From positions 1 to 50,505 of the IMG/VR virus record IMGVR_UViG_3300021957_000056: a stretch of 50,505 nucleotides of DNA, one strand, 5' to 3'. The notes under the pieces are model-generated. The model had not been told where the DNA came from and ran no database searches. It saw nothing but the letters and a program-made list of their open reading frames with translations. The translations under genes were made by a program, and so were the position numbers. This DNA comes from a virus. Position 1 is the first letter of the stretch; every line of letters begins with the position of its first letter. Shown piece by piece: positions 33,801-41,943 of the stretch.

Positions 33801-34331
33801 TGGTTGTAATGTAGAAATTGTTACTCCTTTAACACCGGCTAAATCTGTTAACTCACTATCCATTAATGCTCCTGCTGCTGTTACGTTAGTTGTATCAGTA
33901 ACGTCTGCTGCTGCTTCTATTGCATTTAATTTACTGTGATCAGCGTCAGTGAATGTATTAGAATCAGTGCCACTTTCTACTAAGGATACTACTTGAGCTG
34001 AACTAGAAACTACACCGTCTGCAAGTGCTATAGTAATTTCGTTATCGCTAACTGTTGTACTAATAGAATTGTCACCAGTGAAGGTAAGAGTTTCTCCAGT
34101 CGTATAAGTATCGTTAGATCCATTATCTGCTGCTAAAGTTATGGTACTAGCTACATTGTCAATTCTAGTGCCTAATGCATTACTTGCAGAAACGAATGAT
34201 CCTGAAATGTCTGTTGCTATTTGTGCTGATGAGGATATTACGCTATCCCCGAGTGTTGCTAAATAATTAGCATCGTTATTTAATTGTGATATCGCTGATC
34301 CGGATACAACGACTTTTTTCCAAGTTGGCAT
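30816..34331 (-). CDS. giant repetitive tail fibre (1171 residues)
   Basis: A Thr/Ala/Ser/Asp-rich fibre starting MPTWKKVVVSGSAISQLNND. It is built from 'ADVTDTANVTAAGALMDSEL' units and 'TFTDADHSKLNAIEA' units, and contains two roughly 320-residue segments repeated in order (DNA about 31441-32400 and 32662-33621, 1221 nt apart), including 'TLNIDDNIIALNGNGAALGG' and 'GPATGSLLW'. The C-terminus ('QFITINSGASAQDAGIFF', 'DGNLFVSASGDAFIYVT') is a tip like those of neighbouring fibres. Repeats allow the shaft length to change by recombination. No catalytic motif. Confidence 0.78.
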   Translation of the reverse strand: MPTWKKVVVSGSAISQLNNDANYLATLGDSVISSSAQIATDISGSFVSASNALGTRIDNVASTITLAADNGSNDTYTTGETLTFTGDNSISTTVSDNEITIALADGVVSSSAQVVSLVESGTDSNTFTDADHSKLNAIEAAADVTDTTNVTAAGALMDSELTDLAGVKGVTISTLQPKPSEGAFADGDKTKLDAIEASADVTDTANVTAAGALMDSELTSIADVKALNQSVVSGATPTFTTTNFTDATNKRLMTDAQETKLDTVETSADVTDTANVTAAGAVMDSELTNEAAVKAINQGLATSDNVTFANTTVTGNLTVSGTTTTVNSETLNIDDNIIALNGNGAALGGIAVNDGPATGSLLWDGDNDRWVAGATGSESAVLTALGYGILSGSTQIAADISGSFVSASNALGTRIDNVASTITLSADVGSNDTYTTGETLTFEGDNSITTTVSDNKISFAIGDGIVSSSAQAVALVEAGTDSNTFTDADHSKLNAIEASATADQTDAEIRAAVEAATDSNVFTDADHSKLNAIEASADVTDTTNVTAAGALMDSELTSIADVKALDQSVVSGATPTFTTTNFTDASDKRLMTDAQETKLDSVESSADVTDTANVTAAGALMDSELTSITDVKALNQSVVSGATPTFTTTNFTDATNKRLMTDAQETKLDSVESSADVTDTANVTAAGALMDSELTNLAAVKAINQGLATSDNVTFANTTVTGNLTISGTTTTVNSETLNIDDNIIALNGNGAALGGIAVNDGPATGSLLWNGTDNRWVAGATGSESAVITALGYGVLSGSAQIAADISGSFVSASNALGTRIDNVASTITLAADAGSNDTYTTGETLTFTGDNSITTTVSDNEITFTIGDGIMSSSAQIVSAVEAGTDSNTFTDADHSKLNAIEASATADQTDAEIRAAVEAATDSNVFTDADHSKLNAIEASADVTDATNVTAAGAVMDSEVTNLAFVKGLAGGISDGNVLTANDAVADDDFLRINGTEVEGLTAAETRTALNVEDGADVTDTANVTAAGALMDSELANLAAVKAIDQSLVQSASPTFASLTISGDLTVTGDRVEQQVTNLAVEDQFITINSGASAQDAGIFFEGQGASLGWDESENRFALDFTGGTAAQTTIAADAYIAAVANDIADANYQKDGNLFVSASGDAFIYVT
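31441..33621 (-). repeat. large direct duplication inside the 1171-residue fibre
   Basis: Two near-identical in-frame copies of about 960 nt lie at roughly 31441-32400 and 32662-33621 (offset 1221 nt; for example the 'MTDAQETKLD' codons at about 32344 and 33565). A third partial copy lies toward 34000-34200. Synonymous differences show the copies are not fresh. Confidence 0.75.
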
Positions 34332-34364
34332 TGTCTATAAGGTTTTAAGTTACAATTTCTTTAT

Positions 34365-34372
34365 TATAAATA
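34365..34372 (-). promoter_or_regulatory. TATTTATA motif upstream of 34331 fibre
   Basis: Coding strand CGTATATTTATAATAAAG, ending 33 nt before the ATG at 34331. It opens the unit 34331-29239. Confidence 0.5.
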
Positions 34373-34384
34373 TACGGCATTTTA

Positions 34385-35623
34385 CTAATCTTGTCCTATA
34401 TAAAGATCATAATTTGAATCTAAATACATTCCTCCTTTGACCGCAGTTGGTGAAGCTGACTGAGTAGTTAATACTAATATTCCTTCATTAGTGATACTAA
34501 CCCTTTTGTCACTTCCACTATAAATAGCTAGACTATCACCACTACTGTCTAATTGCAGTGATAAACTTCCAGTTATTTGTATATTATTTGTTGTTGCATA
34601 ATCAGATCCAGTCAAACTAAATATACTTGTATCTGATAAATTTTGAACGGCATTTGTAAAATGGGATGATCCTGTGTTTAAATTTATTGAATCATTCTCA
34701 AATGCTAATCCTAATCCAGGAGATATAAAAGATGCTGTATCTGCTTGTACAGAATGTGATGATGAAACTTCAGTTACTATCTCATGTGAAGCAGAAACTG
34801 CATATAGTGCATATGATGCTGTTCCAAGTAGGGAACCTGTCATTCCTCCGTTAAATGTATTACTACCTGTATAGGTTACATCAGCTTCAATAGTTAATGT
34901 TGAACCTGTTATATGTTTGGTTAAGAATTTTTCTCTAGAGGTTAACTGTAAATTACCTACTTCTAGTAATTTAGTTTGCATGTGTTTTGATCCTGAATGA
35001 TGATCTTGACCAGGTGCTAAGCTCATACTATCAGCATACAAGAACATTTTAGAAGCTGATTCGTATGCTCCTAATCCTATTACTCCTCTAGAAGCTCCTA
35101 CATAAGAACCAGTAGATGTTTGTATATTAAATCTCGGACTAGTTTCAATAAACTGATCATTAAAACTTACCCAACTATCTGCGGTAGATACTTCGGCAAA
35201 AAATTCAATACCGCTTCCTGATTGTATAATTTGTTTACCAGTAAATGTATTACTTCCTGTAGTAGCATAAGATCCAGTAACTGCTTTTATACTATTAACT
35301 TCAGTTTGTATAGATCCTGTAAATGTATTTAACCCAGATACGTCTGCTGCTTCCCCACCAAATCCGTTAAATACACCCCAAGATGCTGAATCTTCAAATC
35401 TAGTTTCAAAGTCAGCTACAAATAAAGTAGCTTGATAAGTCGCTGATGCACTCTCTACCCATACGATTTGATCGTGAGCAATACGAGCTACAGGTATAGC
35501 ATTAAGATCAGATATAGCTGCAACGGAATAAAACGCCCCACGAGTAAATTCTATATTCGATAAGGCCGTACCCGAACTACTAGCTGCTGTTGTTAAATCT
35601 AATCTTGAACTAAATAAAGGCAT
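34385..35623 (-). CDS. fibre or fibre-linker protein
   Basis: A 412-residue protein starting MPLFSSRLDLTTAASSSGTA. A probable coat-like head at residues about 20-90 ('GAFYSVAAISDLNAIPVARI', 'HDQIVWVESASATYQATLF') is followed by TGS-type shaft segments ('TGSIQTEVNSIKAVTGSYAT') and a coiled C-terminal half with 'SASHEIVTEVSSSHSVQADT', shared with the 1322-residue protein upstream. The end, 'GGMYLDSNYDLYIGQD', is a typical fibre tip. It lies 10 nt after the large adhesin and ends that unit. Confidence 0.7.
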   Translation of the reverse strand: MPLFSSRLDLTTAASSSGTALSNIEFTRGAFYSVAAISDLNAIPVARIAHDQIVWVESASATYQATLFVADFETRFEDSASWGVFNGFGGEAADVSGLNTFTGSIQTEVNSIKAVTGSYATTGSNTFTGKQIIQSGSGIEFFAEVSTADSWVSFNDQFIETSPRFNIQTSTGSYVGASRGVIGLGAYESASKMFLYADSMSLAPGQDHHSGSKHMQTKLLEVGNLQLTSREKFLTKHITGSTLTIEADVTYTGSNTFNGGMTGSLLGTASYALYAVSASHEIVTEVSSSHSVQADTASFISPGLGLAFENDSINLNTGSSHFTNAVQNLSDTSIFSLTGSDYATTNNIQITGSLSLQLDSSGDSLAIYSGSDKRVSITNEGILVLTTQSASPTAVKGGMYLDSNYDLYIGQD

Positions 35624-35633
35624 CTATTAAGGT

Positions 35634-38600
35634 TTATGGTAAACTACCACTTGAATTAATTAATCTTATTGCTACACTTGAGCCAAATACATCTCTTGTT
35701 TTTCTTCCAAATACAAACCACTCTTCAAAATTACGGTATTCTGCTGCTGGTCTTATTGAATGTAAATCTCCTGAGTTTATTGCAAACCCTCCTCCGTCTG
35801 TATTGACTACTGGTACTGCTCCTCCTACTGTACTATTAAATGATTCTTGTATATTAGTTGGAACGTACATATCAGATCCTGATGGATACACTACTACTAG
35901 CTGTCCTGCTGATGCTGTACTTATTGTACCAATATCTGCTAAAACGCTATCTAAATTACTACCACTACCACTTGCAAGTAATGTTGCTGATTGTCCTCCA
36001 GATAGTACAATTTTTGAACTACCAATTGAACCGGAAATTAATCCTGCAAACAATGATTGCGAAGCTGCTGATAATGCTGTTACTTGAGGTGGTGAATCTC
36101 CATTCACTGTAGATCCTCCCATAGTGGCTAAATAGCCATTGGTTAGGTTTGAATCACTACCCAGTGTTGAAACATATAAATACACCTCTCCATAATCTAA
36201 TGATCTAGTTACTATTATTGATTCACTAGTCAATGTTACAGTTTCACCGTAATTATCTCTTACGGTTAAATCTACAAAATAAGTACCTCCATCTAATGAT
36301 CCAGTTGGCTGTACTTTAAATGGTGATGAAGTACCTTGAACGTCAAACTTATCTCCATTAACACCTGCTACTGTAAAAGTAAATGGTGTGTTATTTTCAG
36401 TATCTGTTACTGTTAGTGTACCTGCTTGTGAACCACTTGTAGCATTATTAGATTCAAAAAGATTTGTTCTAGTAAAGTTTGCTACTGGTGATTGGTTACC
36501 AAATACTGTTGCAGTCACAGAACCACTTCCTATATTATCATATTGGTCTCTAAATGTAATCGTGCTTGAGAATGTATCTCCACTTTGAGTAGTTGAACCA
36601 CTTAATGTTACACCTGCGGTTAAATTACCGCTACCATCAATTACTATTGCTGCATTAGAAGAAGTAAACGATTGTACTGTTGCTCCTGCATATGCTGGTG
36701 AATAAGATGCTCCAACTTGTGCTGGATTACCTGATCCAAATCCTGTAGCATCTCTAAACACATCTCCACTTGTAGCTGATTCTATAATGTAGATGGCTGT
36801 ATCTCCTGTTAAAGCTCCATCGTCTGCTGCTGCTATTGTAAATTCACTTGCTGATAAAGCTGTACTGAAAGAATGTGTATCAGCTAAACTTGCTGTAAAT
36901 CCGTATACTCCTGCATTAACATTATTACTATTTGCTTTTATGTATATATAAGGACTATCAACAGATGCACTTAAACTTCCTGTTAATCCAGTTACAGTTA
37001 AATTAGCACTTGGTAAAGCATCACTCTCCGTATCAGCTACTGTTACTCTAAATAAGTTTGCTGTTCCTCTTGCTGCATTTTCATTTCCATTAGATTGAGA
37101 AGTAGCACTTATGAATGGCGGATTATTAGTAACTACGTTAACTGTAATACTACCACTGCCTATGTTATCGTATTGGTCTATAAATGTTATATTAGATGAA
37201 ATACTATCTCCAGATGCTGTTCCTGAACCGCTTAAGTCAAATCCTAAAGTTAATGCTCCTGCATTACTAACTGCTAACTGAGCATTAGAAGAAGAGAAAG
37301 AAGTTACTGCTTGACTACCAAATGAACCTGAGTATGTTACTCCTAGATCACCTTGAGTCCCAGTTCTACCGTTTACATTAGTAACTATGTTAGTAGTGTT
37401 AGTTGCTGATTCTATTATACGGAATGTTCCGTTAGTAGTCATCGTACCTATACCTGCATTTGATATACTTAATGATTTGTTGTAATTTCTTACTTCATCG
37501 TAATTATCTTTTATACTTGCTGAATAATTATATAGTCCAGCTGCTAGGTTTGATGCTGCTTGTATTTGGTAGGATGATGAATTAGCATTTTGAGGCACTG
37601 CATTAAATGATGATGCATGAGTACCTGATAAAGACATAGAGTAAGGAGTATCTGAATCTGGATCTGATATCGTTACACTTGTTAAGTTTGTATTAGTAAT
37701 TGATAGGTTATCATTTAGATTAGCTGTCTGTTCTGTAAATGATGCTGTTGGTATTCTATTTCCTAAAACAGATACTGATATACTACTTGTAGTTAGAGTA
37801 TTGAAAGTATTTCTGAATGAGATTATAGAATCTATAGTTGCTCCACTTTGAGTTACTGAACCGCTTAAATTAACTCCTAATGATAATACACCTGTTGAAC
37901 TGTTAATTGTTAAAGCTGCATTTGATGATGTAAATGCTCCAGCTTGATTTGATCCAAAATCTGCTTGAGTAGAACCATATAAAGTAGTCTTTATAGAAGT
38001 CCCACTAGTATCGGACTCTATAATACTTGCTGCTGTAACATTATCTGATATAGTGGCAGGAGTATCATCAGTAATTGGTATTGTAATCGTAGCAGGTGCT
38101 GATGCTGTATTAAATGAATCTAGAACTTTTACTGTATATTTATATGAATTTATTAAATCTGAATTTAAAAATACTCCGTTCTTTCTAGTTACTGCTCCAT
38201 TTGATGCCATTGAGAATGGATTTTCATGAGGATCAGAAGTTAAAGAAGTACCTCCATAAGAGCCTGTTGCTACAGGTGTTCCGTCTAGTTCTAATGAGCT
38301 TAAATTAAATGCTGTAAATGTTATAGTGTCTCCTTCAGCATCACTTGCTGCAATTGTATCTACTGCTGCTCCATTAGCACTATTTTCATTTAAAGCACTA
38401 AGTGTTTGATTATTAACTACAGGTACAACGTTATCTGTTACATTAACAACTATAGGTAAAAATGCTCTAGCATCTAAATCTTCACCTCCTTCATAGTGTT
38501 CATCTGAAGCTGTAAGGCTAAAGTTATAAGATGAAGTAGTTTCAAAGTCTAATGAACCAGATACCTGTCTTAAACTTACATAACTACCTGTTCTTGCAAT

Positions 38601-39602
38601 TGTAAATTTATCGCTTAATACATCCAAACCTCCAGATCTAATTGTAATAGTGTCAGAGTTAGCATCTGTGAAGTAGATTTTTGCTATTTCTCCAGTTGAA
38701 GAATTTTCATTCCTACTGGAGGTAAAAGATGTAATAATTGATCCTGCTGCTGATGTTTGTCTAAAGACCGGTGCCGAATTGGCTGTAACATCAATATGTA
38801 TTGTTTGTGTATCTACTGCACCAAAAGTATCTGCTACTTGTACTAGTACCGGATGTGCTAATGTTCCATCACCTCTGTTTACAGTATTAAATTGTTCTGT
38901 AGAAGAAGTAACGTTTAGTGTCAGTACACCATTTGTTGCTAACCTTACTAGGTCTGCTGTATATCCTGATTGTGTAGTAAAAGTTAATGCTTGGGACTCT
39001 GGATCTGTCGCTGTCAATGTAGTTATAGTTGAACCGCTAGCTACAAATTCTGCAGTATTAAATTGAGTTGCACTTGTAATAGATGGCCCCGTATTGGGGA
39101 AAAATACTGCATTTAAAAAGTCTTGGACACTTCCAGTAGTCCCTGCATTAAATGATGATGTAAATAATCCTGGTAAATGAGCTTGTGATATTACTTTATT
39201 ACCATTAAATGTTGTTGAATCACTTCCAGCTCCAAATCCACTTCTTGCTGCTGATTCTGATATTATACTGTCGTCTAAAAAAGATGCTGTTAAAGCATAT
39301 GATGAAGATTCTGAAGAACCGAAACCACCTCTTACTGCTGATTCTGATATAAAAGTATCTGTAATAAATGATGCTGTGTCTGCTTGTTGAGCATGTGAAG
39401 AAGAAAGTTCAGTTATTATCTCATGAGATGCTGAGATTGCATAAGATGCTGAAACGGCAAAGGCAGCATGAGAGGCTGTTGTTGCAGCCGCACCTACCTC
39501 AGCTCCGTTCACCAGTAGTGATCCGGATATGTCTAAGGAACCTGTTAGGTTACCGTACGATCCTAAATTAGGATCTATCTGTTTCCATCTTATTAATGCC
39601 AT
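35634..39602 (-). CDS. giant adhesin with cadherin/Ig-like repeats (1322 residues)
   Basis: Begins MALIRWKQIDPNLGSYGNLT, a fibre base variant, then 'SASYAISASHEIITELSSSH'. From about residue 190 it is made of cadherin/Ig-like beta domains: 'ATDPESQALTFTTQSGYTAD', 'TTSSYNFSLTASDEHYEGGE', 'NENSANGAAVDTIAASDAEG' and three repeats of 'IIES(A/D)(T)' with 'FRDQYDNIGSGSVTA'-type strands about 200 residues apart. Acidic DxxxD loops look calcium-binding. The C-terminus (about 1140-1322) is a separate globular part ('YGEVYLYVSTLGSDS', 'AAEYRNFEEWFVFGRKTRD'). Likely a long receptor-binding protein. It starts 7 nt after the preceding gene. Confidence 0.75.
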   Translation of the reverse strand: MALIRWKQIDPNLGSYGNLTGSLDISGSLLVNGAEVGAAATTASHAAFAVSASYAISASHEIITELSSSHAQQADTASFITDTFISESAVRGGFGSSESSSYALTASFLDDSIISESAARSGFGAGSDSTTFNGNKVISQAHLPGLFTSSFNAGTTGSVQDFLNAVFFPNTGPSITSATQFNTAEFVASGSTITTLTATDPESQALTFTTQSGYTADLVRLATNGVLTLNVTSSTEQFNTVNRGDGTLAHPVLVQVADTFGAVDTQTIHIDVTANSAPVFRQTSAAGSIITSFTSSRNENSSTGEIAKIYFTDANSDTITIRSGGLDVLSDKFTIARTGSYVSLRQVSGSLDFETTSSYNFSLTASDEHYEGGEDLDARAFLPIVVNVTDNVVPVVNNQTLSALNENSANGAAVDTIAASDAEGDTITFTAFNLSSLELDGTPVATGSYGGTSLTSDPHENPFSMASNGAVTRKNGVFLNSDLINSYKYTVKVLDSFNTASAPATITIPITDDTPATISDNVTAASIIESDTSGTSIKTTLYGSTQADFGSNQAGAFTSSNAALTINSSTGVLSLGVNLSGSVTQSGATIDSIISFRNTFNTLTTSSISVSVLGNRIPTASFTEQTANLNDNLSITNTNLTSVTISDPDSDTPYSMSLSGTHASSFNAVPQNANSSSYQIQAASNLAAGLYNYSASIKDNYDEVRNYNKSLSISNAGIGTMTTNGTFRIIESATNTTNIVTNVNGRTGTQGDLGVTYSGSFGSQAVTSFSSSNAQLAVSNAGALTLGFDLSGSGTASGDSISSNITFIDQYDNIGSGSITVNVVTNNPPFISATSQSNGNENAARGTANLFRVTVADTESDALPSANLTVTGLTGSLSASVDSPYIYIKANSNNVNAGVYGFTASLADTHSFSTALSASEFTIAAADDGALTGDTAIYIIESATSGDVFRDATGFGSGNPAQVGASYSPAYAGATVQSFTSSNAAIVIDGSGNLTAGVTLSGSTTQSGDTFSSTITFRDQYDNIGSGSVTATVFGNQSPVANFTRTNLFESNNATSGSQAGTLTVTDTENNTPFTFTVAGVNGDKFDVQGTSSPFKVQPTGSLDGGTYFVDLTVRDNYGETVTLTSESIIVTRSLDYGEVYLYVSTLGSDSNLTNGYLATMGGSTVNGDSPPQVTALSAASQSLFAGLISGSIGSSKIVLSGGQSATLLASGSGSNLDSVLADIGTISTASAGQLVVVYPSGSDMYVPTNIQESFNSTVGGAVPVVNTDGGGFAINSGDLHSIRPAAEYRNFEEWFVFGRKTRDVFGSSVAIRLINSSGSLP

Positions 39603-39609
39603 CTATCTA

Positions 39610-40026
39610 CTAATCACCAAATTTGCCACTAATCATATACTCATCTTCTGAGTCTACGTTGTAGTTTAGTCCATCGTTAAGTGTAACCAAGACATTACTG
39701 CCTGTTTGTGCAACAGAGTCTAGTACGTCGTTCTCGACAACAACTCCATTAATAAATAGTGTGAAATCTTTACTAGTCAAACTAGGAAAACCCTGTGGGG
39801 GTGTTGCAAGATTTAATGACTCCCACTCCAAGGATGCACTTGATGCTCCTGCAGCGGTTACATTCACTGTTTTTTGATTACTTGAAAAAACTTTATTTAA
39901 TGATAAGTAAGCTTTTTGTTCGTTTGTCATCGATTCTTCTATATTAATTGTGTTCATTTTAGAAGCAGCTTGGTCAAAGAACCTGATACTTCTACTGTTT
40001 ACTCTTGTATTTGAATATTTTGCCAT
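39610..40026 (-). CDS. beta-rich structural protein, neck/fibre junction
   Basis: A 138-residue protein starting MAKYSNTRVNSRSIRFFDQA. The second half is a single beta domain ('DFTLFINGVVVENDVLD', 'TGSNVLVTLNDGLNY'), a pattern I have seen in small phage structural proteins. Its ATG shares a base with the stop of the upstream gene. It might decorate the neck or base of the giant adhesin; this rests on context. No functional motif. Confidence 0.6.
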   Translation of the reverse strand: MAKYSNTRVNSRSIRFFDQAASKMNTINIEESMTNEQKAYLSLNKVFSSNQKTVNVTAAGASSASLEWESLNLATPPQGFPSLTSKDFTLFINGVVVENDVLDSVAQTGSNVLVTLNDGLNYNVDSEDEYMISGKFGD

Positions 40027-40889
40027 TACTCTGGTAAATTGTTTATGTCTACGACTGATTCAACTCCAAATAAAACCGATGCCTTGTTAAAGAACTTAGC
40101 ATTACCTTGTGGAAGTGTATTTTCTGCATTAGGAACAACATGTCCTAATAATTTTATTTGAAAATTAGTCTTTACACTTCTATCTTGCCCTTGAACGAGT
40201 TCAGTTATTGTTGTATAATCATCAATCATAGCTCTAAAGTTAAACTTATCTGGATCTCCCCAGTAAGCATCAGAGGCATAATTGATACTTTCAATGATTC
40301 CGTTCATTTGTTCAACATATTCAGTAAAAATAGTACATGAATAGTTTATATTAAGGTAGTCAGGCATAACTACTCCTTGATATTCTTTTGCAATAGACCT
40401 AGTCAATAACGCTGAGAATCTATCATATTGGTTCTTCTTTGACCACTTCTTTTCAAACACTCCAAACTGTGTTGGATTATTAGCATCCATCTTATTACCT
40501 AGGTTTCTATTCTTTTCTACACTATCTCTCTTAAAGAATATTAAAGGTACTTGTATCTTACCGTTTCTATCTCTATAAAAACCGTCTTTCTGCACTGCTG
40601 ACCATCTTTCCGGTGAACCATATAGTACAGGAACGATCTTTTTAGAGCCATTCTGTATTACGGACGGCTTAATAACGTTGTTAAAGTAATAAAATATAGC
40701 TTCATCTATATCTCTTAGACCGATAGCAAACTTTTTCACACTGTCATTCTTTACAGAACGTTGGTGTTCACGTTTGAACTTATCGTTTACCTCAGTTTTC
40801 TTACCTTCGTAACCTTCTACTTTGTAGGTCTCGATAGAATTCTGAGATATCTCTCTTTGAGATTTAGGATTAACGTTATTATCTGCCAT
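40026..40889 (-). CDS. gp15-like tail terminator/sheath stabiliser (candidate)
   Basis: A 287-residue protein starting MADNNVNPKSQREISQNSIE. 'EAIFYYFNNVIKPSVIQNG', 'KKIVPVLYGSPERWSAVQKD', 'GKIQVPLIFFKRDSVEKN' and 'GVVMPDYLNINYSCTIFTEY' read like the tail terminator fold (T4 gp15, 272 residues). In T4 gp15 caps the tail tube and sheath below the head. The position between small connector genes and fibres, and the length, agree. The 'AMIDDYTTITELVQGQDRSV' end is variable. The family call is by pattern and is open. Confidence 0.5.
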   Translation of the reverse strand: MADNNVNPKSQREISQNSIETYKVEGYEGKKTEVNDKFKREHQRSVKNDSVKKFAIGLRDIDEAIFYYFNNVIKPSVIQNGSKKIVPVLYGSPERWSAVQKDGFYRDRNGKIQVPLIFFKRDSVEKNRNLGNKMDANNPTQFGVFEKKWSKKNQYDRFSALLTRSIAKEYQGVVMPDYLNINYSCTIFTEYVEQMNGIIESINYASDAYWGDPDKFNFRAMIDDYTTITELVQGQDRSVKTNFQIKLLGHVVPNAENTLPQGNAKFFNKASVLFGVESVVDINNLPE

Positions 40890-41151
40890 ATCTTCTTGTT
40901 ACGTGTGCTCTATACTGTCTCTTAAATTGAGAGAATACATCAAACAGTTTTTGTAACCTTTCATCTGTTGGATACTTCTTCAATATCTTTTTAAAATCTT
41001 GATAAGCATCTTCTAAGTTATCATCTACACCTATTAATGGTGTATATTCAACATCCCATGTCATTTGACCGGTAACTGGATCTGGTCCATCTACTTTAGT
41101 TGTTTTGAAGTCAGGATTTTCCTCTTCTTTAAGTATATCTCTTATTTTCAT
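40879..41151 (-). CDS. small connector-region protein, unknown
   Basis: A 90-residue protein starting MKIRDILKEEENPDF. The first 12 residues are the 'MKIR(D/E)IL' lead common to small marine-phage proteins, followed by 'DPVTGQMTWDVEYTPLIGVD' and a helical 'AYQDFKKILKKYPTDERLQK', ending in a basic 'RAHVTRRYGR'. It overlaps the gp15-like gene by 11 nt and lies 1 nt from the next gene upstream. No known domain; a role in head-tail joining is inferred from place. Confidence 0.6.
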   Translation of the reverse strand: MKIRDILKEEENPDFKTTKVDGPDPVTGQMTWDVEYTPLIGVDDNLEDAYQDFKKILKKYPTDERLQKLFDVFSQFKRQYRAHVTRRYGR

Positions 41152-41152
41152 A

Positions 41153-41647
41153 TTAATATTGTTCCATTTGATGTGTAATACCAGTACGTTCTCTTCTTGT
41201 TTGGTGACAATCTACTATAATTGATAGTGAAGAACCAAATCTTGAACCGTATTGGTTTAAATTATATGTTTTATCTCTACCTACAAACAGTTGATTCTCT
41301 CTAACTGTATCTACTTCATAGTAGTCCTCATGCCAAACTAAAATATCTCCCACTTCCGGTACTACTGATACGTCTTCTAAGTCCTGTCTTATGAAAGCAA
41401 ATGATGCTTCCCTACTTAGATCAGGTCCAAAGTCATCAGACGTTATAACTTGATCACCTCTTGTTATTAAACAGTTAAGTAATAGTGGTGACCAATAGGT
41501 CTTATCTAATGCTTCTCCATATAAATTAGATATTGTATCCTCTAAACTTATCTTATAATAAAGAATCTCTTGTTCTACTACATCTTTTAACAGTTCTCTG
41601 TTAATATTTACCAGTAAATCAAAATCTCTATTACTTCCAAATAACAT
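41153..41647 (-). CDS. head-tail adaptor-like protein
   Basis: A 164-residue protein starting MLFGSNRDFDLLVNINRELL. 'EILYYKISLEDTISNLYGEA' is a helix, then 'SFAFIRQDLEDVSVVPEVGD', 'ILVWHEDYYEVDTVRENQLF' and 'SSLSIIVDCHQTRRERTGI' form the beta strands of a small adaptor. Position in the neck operon suggests a gp14-like or stopper-type connector. T4 gp14 is longer (256 residues), so this is not a clear match. The overlap with the upstream gene is one base. Confidence 0.55.
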   Translation of the reverse strand: MLFGSNRDFDLLVNINRELLKDVVEQEILYYKISLEDTISNLYGEALDKTYWSPLLLNCLITRGDQVITSDDFGPDLSREASFAFIRQDLEDVSVVPEVGDILVWHEDYYEVDTVRENQLFVGRDKTYNLNQYGSRFGSSLSIIVDCHQTRRERTGITHQMEQY

Positions 41648-41943
41648 TATATCTTCTCTATCGTTTTTCCTGCTACTTCTACACCTACTACTGTAGAGTA
41701 TTTACTCATAGCGTTAGTTTTTAATGCTGCAAATGCTTCTTGTCCAGATTTTTGTGAAATTAACTTAACTTTAAACACTTGTCTACCCTTTCCTAAGTCA
41801 GTAGTCAGTGTTACTGTAGTTACTCCTGGTAGAGCTCTTACTAATTCACCTATTTTAGCGGTACTATCGTCTTTATATACGAACTTTACCATAGCTTCAT
41901 AAGTTTTATACTCTATTTCACTAATTATCTGTAACAATTTCAT
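41647..41943 (-). CDS. small neck-operon protein, ferredoxin-like fold candidate
   Basis: A 98-residue protein starting MKLLQIISEIEYKTYEAMVK. Alternating beta-alpha-beta pattern ('GELVRALPGVTTVTLTTDLG', 'KGRQVFKVKLISQKSGQEAF', 'KYSTVVGVEVAGKTIEKI') fits a ferredoxin-like or ACT-like fold. It overlaps neighbours by one base on each side. I know small proteins like this in marine T4-like neck clusters but no function. Confidence 0.6.
   Translation of the reverse strand: MKLLQIISEIEYKTYEAMVKFVYKDDSTAKIGELVRALPGVTTVTLTTDLGKGRQVFKVKLISQKSGQEAFAALKTNAMSKYSTVVGVEVAGKTIEKI

Noticed and set aside
30816-34331. possible CRISPR array or tandem-repeat locus
   Set aside because: The repeats are long, in-frame, protein-coding and diverged at third positions, with no spacer/repeat pattern.
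38779-39066. plus-strand ORF inside the giant adhesin
   Set aside because: Low-complexity antisense of Thr/Ser/Val-rich coding sequence; overlaps a clear long gene.
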